From JAITWN01 sp964388175 (lineage in GTDB: Bacteria > Pseudomonadota > Gammaproteobacteria > SZUA-140): 38,449 nucleotides of DNA. This document shows positions 31,476 through 38,449 of the stretch, piece by piece. How positions within the stretch are numbered: the stretch's first letter is position 1; every line of letters starts with the position of its first letter. Location of the stretch: assembly GCA_964388175.1 (NCBI GenBank), contig CAYLYS010000019.1:1-38449 (forward strand), read 5' to 3'. The notes under the pieces were generated by a model, which was not told where the DNA came from, did not search any database, and saw only the letters and a list, made by a program, of their open reading frames with translations. The position numbers and the translations under genes are program-made.

Positions 31476-32627
31476 TTGCGCATCGGTCTGGTCGCGGGGG
31501 AAACCTCCGGAGACATGCTCGGCGCCGGCCTGATCCAGGCCATCCGCGCCCGCATTCCGGATGCCGTTTTCGAAGGGGTGGCCGGCCCGCGCATGGTCGC
31601 CGCCGGTTGCCGCCTGCTCTATCCGGCCGAGCGCCTCGCCGTCATGGGGCTGGTGGAAGTGCTGGGACGCTACCGCGAGCTCCACGCCATGCGCGCCGAT
31701 CTGGTGCGCCATTTCCGCAGTGATCCGCCCGATGTCTTCGTCGGTATCGACGCCCCCGAATTCAACCTCGGCCTGGAAGCGCGGCTGAAGGCGGCGGGCA
31801 TCCGCACCGCGCATTACGTCAGCCCGCAGGTCTGGGCCTGGCGCCGCAATCGCCTGCGCACCATCTCGCGCTCGGTGGATCTCATGCTGACGCTGTTTCC
31901 GTTCGAGGCTGCCTTCTACGAGGAGCACGGCGTGCCTGTGCGCTTCGTCGGTCATCCGCTGGCGGATGCCATTGCCAGCGAGATCGATCCCGTAGCGGCG
32001 CGTGCGGCGCTTGCGCTGCCGGCAAGCGGCCCCTTGATCGCGCTGCTGCCAGGCAGCCGTGAATCCGAGGTGCGGCGCCTGGCCGGGATTTTCGTCCGCA
32101 CCGCGCGCTGGTGTCTGGAACGGCGCGCGGACCTGCGTTTCGCGGTGCCGCTGGTCAATCCCGCCACGCGTCATCTGTTCGAGGCGGCGCTCGCGCGCGA
32201 GCCGGGTCTGCCGCTGACGGTGTTCGAAGGGCGTTCACTGGAGGTCATGGCCGCCGCCGATGCGGTGCTGCTGGCGAGCGGTACGGCGACGCTGGAGGCG
32301 ATGCTGCTCAAGCGTCCGATGGTGGTGGCCTACCGCATGGCGGCGATGACGCACTGGCTGGCCAAGCGTCTGGTCTACATCGACCGCTATTCCATCCCCA
32401 ATCTGCTCGCCGGCGAGCACATCGTGCCGGAGTTCATCCAGAATGCCGCCAGCCCCGAGGCGCTGGGCGCGGCACTGCTGGCCTATCTGGACGACCCGAC
32501 GCGCGCCGCTGCGGTGCATGACCGCTTCTCCGAGCTGCATGAAGCGCTGCGTCGGGATGCCAACGAACGCGCCGCCGAGGCCGTACTCGGCCTGGTCGGC
32601 GCCGGGCCAGCGGCCGATCGCCGATGA
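31476..32627 (+). CDS. lpxB: Lipid-A-disaccharide synthase
   Basis: LpxB condenses UDP-2,3-diacylglucosamine with lipid X to form the lipid A disaccharide. It is a peripheral inner-membrane glycosyltransferase (GT19). It has 383 residues (E. coli 382). Motifs are LVAGETSGDMLGAGLI (GEASGD in most homologues), PDVFVGIDAPEFNL, YVSPQVWAWRRNR, PFEAAFYEEHGVPVRFVGHPLAD, LLPGSRESEVRRL and ASGTATLEAMLLKRPMVVAYR. The start is TTG 31476 with GGAGG upstream; no ATG or GTG alternative lies between it and the lpxA stop. Confidence 0.96.
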   Translation: MRIGLVAGETSGDMLGAGLIQAIRARIPDAVFEGVAGPRMVAAGCRLLYPAERLAVMGLVEVLGRYRELHAMRADLVRHFRSDPPDVFVGIDAPEFNLGLEARLKAAGIRTAHYVSPQVWAWRRNRLRTISRSVDLMLTLFPFEAAFYEEHGVPVRFVGHPLADAIASEIDPVAARAALALPASGPLIALLPGSRESEVRRLAGIFVRTARWCLERRADLRFAVPLVNPATRHLFEAALAREPGLPLTVFEGRSLEVMAAADAVLLASGTATLEAMLLKRPMVVAYRMAAMTHWLAKRLVYIDRYSIPNLLAGEHIVPEFIQNAASPEALGAALLAYLDDPTRAAAVHDRFSELHEALRRDANERAAEAVLGLVGAGPAADRR

Positions 32628-33229
32628 TGAAGGGTACGGCGGCGACGCTGGCGCACATTGCCGATCCGCTGGCGGCCGGCGTGGACGAGGCCGGGCGCGG
32701 ACCCCTGGCCGGCCCGGTCTACGCCGCCGCGGTGATCATGGATCCGCGTCATCCGCTGCCGGGCGTCGACAACTCCAAAGCGCTCAGGCCGGCGCTGCGT
32801 GAGCGGCTCGACGGCATGATCCGCACTCATACCCTGGCCTGGGCGCTCGGGCGCGCCGACGTGGCGGAGATCGATCATCTCAATATCCTGCACGCCAGCC
32901 TGCTGGCGATGCGGCGTGCGGTGGAGGCGCTCGGCGCCACACCGAGCCGCGTGCTGGTCGACGGCAAGCACTGTCCCGCGGTGTCCTGTCCGGCCCATGC
33001 CATCGTGCAGGGCGATGCGCGCGTGGTCGCCATTGCCGCGGCCTCCATCCTCGCCAAGGTGGCGCGTGACCGCGAGATGGCCGAGCTCGATGCGCTTTAT
33101 CCCGGCTACGGCTTTGCCGTTCACAAGGGCTATCCGACGCGTGATCACTTGGCCGCGCTGCAGCGGCTCGGCGTCAGTCCGGTGCATCGCCGCAGTTTCG
33201 GGCCGGTGCGAGCGCTGCTGGGCGCCTGA
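32624..33229 (+). CDS. rnhB: Ribonuclease HII
   Basis: RNase HII cuts RNA in RNA-DNA hybrids and starts removal of misincorporated ribonucleotides. It has 201 residues (E. coli 198). The active-site DEAGRGPLAGPVYAAAVI carries Asp21 and Glu22; the third acidic residue is in RVLVDGKHCP; and AAASILAKVARDREM, GYGFAVHKGYPTRDHLAAL and HRRSFGPV follow the family pattern. ATG 32624 overlaps the lpxB stop (ATGA). The 101-base gap to dnaE contains a 9-bp inverted repeat. Confidence 0.97.
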   Translation: MMKGTAATLAHIADPLAAGVDEAGRGPLAGPVYAAAVIMDPRHPLPGVDNSKALRPALRERLDGMIRTHTLAWALGRADVAEIDHLNILHASLLAMRRAVEALGATPSRVLVDGKHCPAVSCPAHAIVQGDARVVAIAAASILAKVARDREMAELDALYPGYGFAVHKGYPTRDHLAALQRLGVSPVHRRSFGPVRALLGA

Positions 33230-33330
33230 GCCGAGTCTCCGTGACCGCATACCTGCTTCCGGACACCTGCGCCGGGCGCGGTGCAAGGTGAGGGTCGCTC
33301 AGGCGGGGGTGCTTGGGTAGAATAGCCGCC

Positions 33331-36742
<3,412 letters not shown>

Positions 36743-36754
<12 letters not shown>

Positions 36755-36811
36755 GCGCTTTACTGATACAGGGGAGCGGGCACGTTCCGCTTTTCACTTC
36801 CCGCTTTCCAC
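36743..36811. repeat. Tandem repeats at the dnaE end and before accA
   Basis: gtgctttactga (36743-36754) and gcgctttactga (36755-36766) form an in-frame 12-nt duplication, each copy ending in TGA. Further on, ttccgcttttcac (36785-36797) and ttcccgctttccac (36798-36811) form a second tandem pair. Confidence 0.75.
36775..36794 (+). terminator. Possible weak terminator after dnaE
   Basis: AGCGG (36775-36779) and CCGCT (36787-36791) form a 5-bp stem with a 7-base loop, followed by TTT. The short stem makes it a weak candidate. Confidence 0.35.
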
Positions 36812-36826
36812 TTTAGACTCTAGAGC

Positions 36827-37795
36827 ATGAACAGCAAATTCAAAAACGGATATCTCGAATTCGAACGACCGATCGCCGAGCTCGAAGAGAAAATCGAGGA
36901 ACTGCGCTACGTCGGCAACGATAAGGACCTCAACATCGGCGAGGAGGTATCGCGCCTGGAGGCCAAGGCCAAGGCGCTCACCGAGTCGATTTTCTCCTCG
37001 CTGAGTGCATGGCAGATCGCCCAGCTCGCCCGCCATCCGCAGCGTCCTTACGCGCTCGATTACATCGAACGCATCGTCACCGATTTCGAGGAGCTGCACG
37101 GGGACCGGCGCTACTCGGACGATGCCGCCATCGTTGGCGGCATGGGCCGCATCGACGGGCGTCCGGTGGTCATCATCGCCCACCAGAAGGGGCGCGATAC
37201 CAACGAGAAGGTCCGCCGCAACTTCGGCATGCCGCGGCCGGAAGGCTATCGCAAGGCACTGCGCCTGATGGGTCTGGCCGAACGTTTCAAACTGCCGGTG
37301 GTGACTTTCATCGACACGCCCGGCGCCTATCCCGGCGTGGGCGCGGAGGAGCGCGGGCAGAGCGAAGCGATCGCGCGCAATCTGCTGGTGCTGTCGGCGC
37401 TGCGCACGCCGGTGGTGTGCACGGTCATCGGCGAGGGCGGTTCCGGCGGCGCACTCGCCATCGGCGTCGGCGATCACGTGATGATGCTCGAATACAGCAC
37501 CTATTCGGTGATCTCGCCCGAGGGTTGCGCTTCCATCCTGTGGAAGAGCGCGGAAAAGGCATCCGAGGCGGCCGAGGCCATGGGCATCACATCCAAGCGG
37601 CTGAAGGAACTCAAGCTGATCGACGAAGTGATTCCCGAGCCGCTCGGCGGCGCGCACCGCAACGTCGATGCCACCGCCCAGGCGATCAAGCGTTCGTTGC
37701 GCGGCGCGCTCGAACGGCTCACCAGCCGCGGGCCCGACGAGCTGGTGCGCTCGCGTTACCAGCGCCTCATGGGCTACGGTGTCTACAAGGGCTGA
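36827..37795 (+). CDS. accA: Acetyl-CoA carboxylase carboxyltransferase subunit alpha
   Basis: AccA with AccD transfers the carboxyl group from biotin to acetyl-CoA, giving malonyl-CoA, the first step of fatty acid synthesis. It has 322 residues (E. coli 319). The N-terminal helix pair ERPIAELEEKIEELRY is followed by YIERIVTDFEELHGDR, GRDTNEKVRRNFGMPRPEGYRKALRLM, FIDTPGAYPGVGAEERGQSEAIARN, and the oxyanion-loop GEGGSGGALAIGVGDHVMMLEYSTYSVISPEGCASILWK. ATG 36827 aligns with the family start; the ribosome-binding site is weak. It probably overlaps the start of tilS. Confidence 0.97.
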   Translation: MNSKFKNGYLEFERPIAELEEKIEELRYVGNDKDLNIGEEVSRLEAKAKALTESIFSSLSAWQIAQLARHPQRPYALDYIERIVTDFEELHGDRRYSDDAAIVGGMGRIDGRPVVIIAHQKGRDTNEKVRRNFGMPRPEGYRKALRLMGLAERFKLPVVTFIDTPGAYPGVGAEERGQSEAIARNLLVLSALRTPVVCTVIGEGGSGGALAIGVGDHVMMLEYSTYSVISPEGCASILWKSAEKASEAAEAMGITSKRLKELKLIDEVIPEPLGGAHRNVDATAQAIKRSLRGALERLTSRGPDELVRSRYQRLMGYGVYKG

Positions 37796-38449
37796 ACCGG
37801 CCGCCGTTGACCTGATCCGCGATCACCTCGTCGCCGCGCTCGGGCGCTTTCCCGCGCCGCGGCGCTTCCGGGTGGCGTACAGCGGCGGGCTCGATTCTAC
37901 CGTTCTGCTGCATGCCCTGGCCGCCGTGCGCGATCGGTTGTCCGCCGATGTCACCGCACTCCATGTCGATCATGGATTGCATCCCGCCTCGACATCCTGG
38001 ACCGAGCACTGCCGTGCGCAATGCGAGGCGCTGCGACTCGATATCCTTGTCAGCCGGGTCGAAGTCGTCGGCGCGGACGAAGAGGGGCTGGAAGCGGCGG
38101 CGCGCCGCGCGCGCTACGATGCGTTCGCCGCCGCGATGGCGCCGCAGGACTGTCTGCTCACCGCGCATCACCGAGACGATCAGGCCGAAACCGTATTGCT
38201 GCAACTGCTGCGCGGCTGCGGTCCGCACGGTCTGGCGGCCATGGCGCCGATCGACGATTTTGCCGCCGGTTACCATGCCCGCCCCCTGCTCGATCTGGAG
38301 CGCGATTCCCTGCTGGCTTATGCCGAGGCCGCCGGCCTGCGCTGGATCGACGATCCCAGCAACAGCGATACCCGTTTGCGACGCAATTTCCTGCGCCACG
38401 ACATCATTCCCCGTTTGCAGCAGTATTGGCCCGCACTGTCGCGCACGCT
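37779..38449 (+). CDS. tilS: tRNA(Ile)-lysidine synthase, N-terminal part (cut by window end)
   Basis: TilS adds lysine to cytidine 34 of tRNA-Ile(CAU), switching its codon from AUG to AUA. The N-type ATP pyrophosphatase domain is visible: VAYSGGLDSTVLLHAL (the SGGxDS PP-loop), ALHVDHGLHPAS, AARRARYDAF, LLTAHHRDDQAETVLLQLLRGCG, and RWIDDPSNSDTRLRRNFLRHDIIPRL. The frame runs open through base 38449; the C-terminal domains lie outside. The start is uncertain: GTG 37779, inside accA, is the only in-frame common start near the beginning; CTG 37812 is another possibility. Confidence 0.9.
   Translation, partial: MSTRAEPAAVDLIRDHLVAALGRFPAPRRFRVAYSGGLDSTVLLHALAAVRDRLSADVTALHVDHGLHPASTSWTEHCRAQCEALRLDILVSRVEVVGADEEGLEAAARRARYDAFAAAMAPQDCLLTAHHRDDQAETVLLQLLRGCGPHGLAAMAPIDDFAAGYHARPLLDLERDSLLAYAEAAGLRWIDDPSNSDTRLRRNFLRHDIIPRLQQYWPALSRT

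Overview
The window is 38,449 bases of GC-rich chromosome (low-to-mid 60s per cent by eye) from a Gammaproteobacterium. The placement rests on gene order: glnD and map diverge from the block rpsB-tsf-pyrH-frr-uppS-cdsA-dxr-rseP-bamA-skp-lpxD-fabZ-lpxA-lpxB-rnhB-dnaE-accA-tilS, which is the classical gammaproteobacterial arrangement. I cannot name the genus. Two runs of exactly ten N (21071-21080 and 35342-35351) show a draft scaffold. They cut pyrH and dnaE, and both can be interpreted from the flanking sequence.

Left part (1-14273), accessory and housekeeping singletons: the 3' end of a phosphoketolase gene; a MIF-like tautomerase; tRNA-Ser(GGA); a long gene-poor stretch; a DUF1428 protein; a large HAD-phosphatase/P-loop ATPase fusion on the minus strand; an AI-2E-type permease; a small stress cassette (CsbD protein, charged-repeat lipoprotein, DUF1328 membrane protein) closed by a strong terminator; a lipoprotein cytochrome c; a membrane GGDEF-EAL protein with a degenerate GGDQF site; an M48 metallopeptidase lipoprotein; a DUF6316-like protein; a DUF486 membrane protein; an NADPH-dependent FMN reductase; a lipoprotein with exactly seven FG-GAP repeats; and a DUF4399 protein.

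Middle (14274-18361, minus strand): map, glnD and a rhombosortase-like rhomboid protease, tightly packed. Between map and rpsB lies a 426-base divergent regulatory region. It holds a good sigma-70 promoter with a GC-rich discriminator, a perfect AT-rich inverted repeat at the predicted transcript start, and a long two-part stem-loop that probably corresponds to the S2 autoregulatory leader.

Right part (18788-38449, plus strand): one long, mostly overlapping gene train for translation (S2, EF-Ts, RRF), UMP kinase, polyprenyl and isoprenoid precursors (UppS, Dxr), phospholipid (CdsA), envelope proteolysis and outer-membrane assembly (RseP, BamA, Skp), lipid A (LpxD, LpxA, LpxB) with fatty acid synthesis (FabZ, AccA), RNase HII, the replicative polymerase and TilS (cut by the window end).

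I found no phage, insertion sequence, CRISPR array or obviously new multi-gene system. The less ordinary signals are: short tandem repeats of 10-17 nt in many gene-free gaps, several of them spanning stop codons; hairpins whose loop contains the stop codon; four TTG starts among the five consecutive genes skp-lpxD-fabZ-lpxA-lpxB; a hexanucleotide Gly-Ser repeat next to the clamp-binding motif of DnaE; and the HAD-ATPase fusion.
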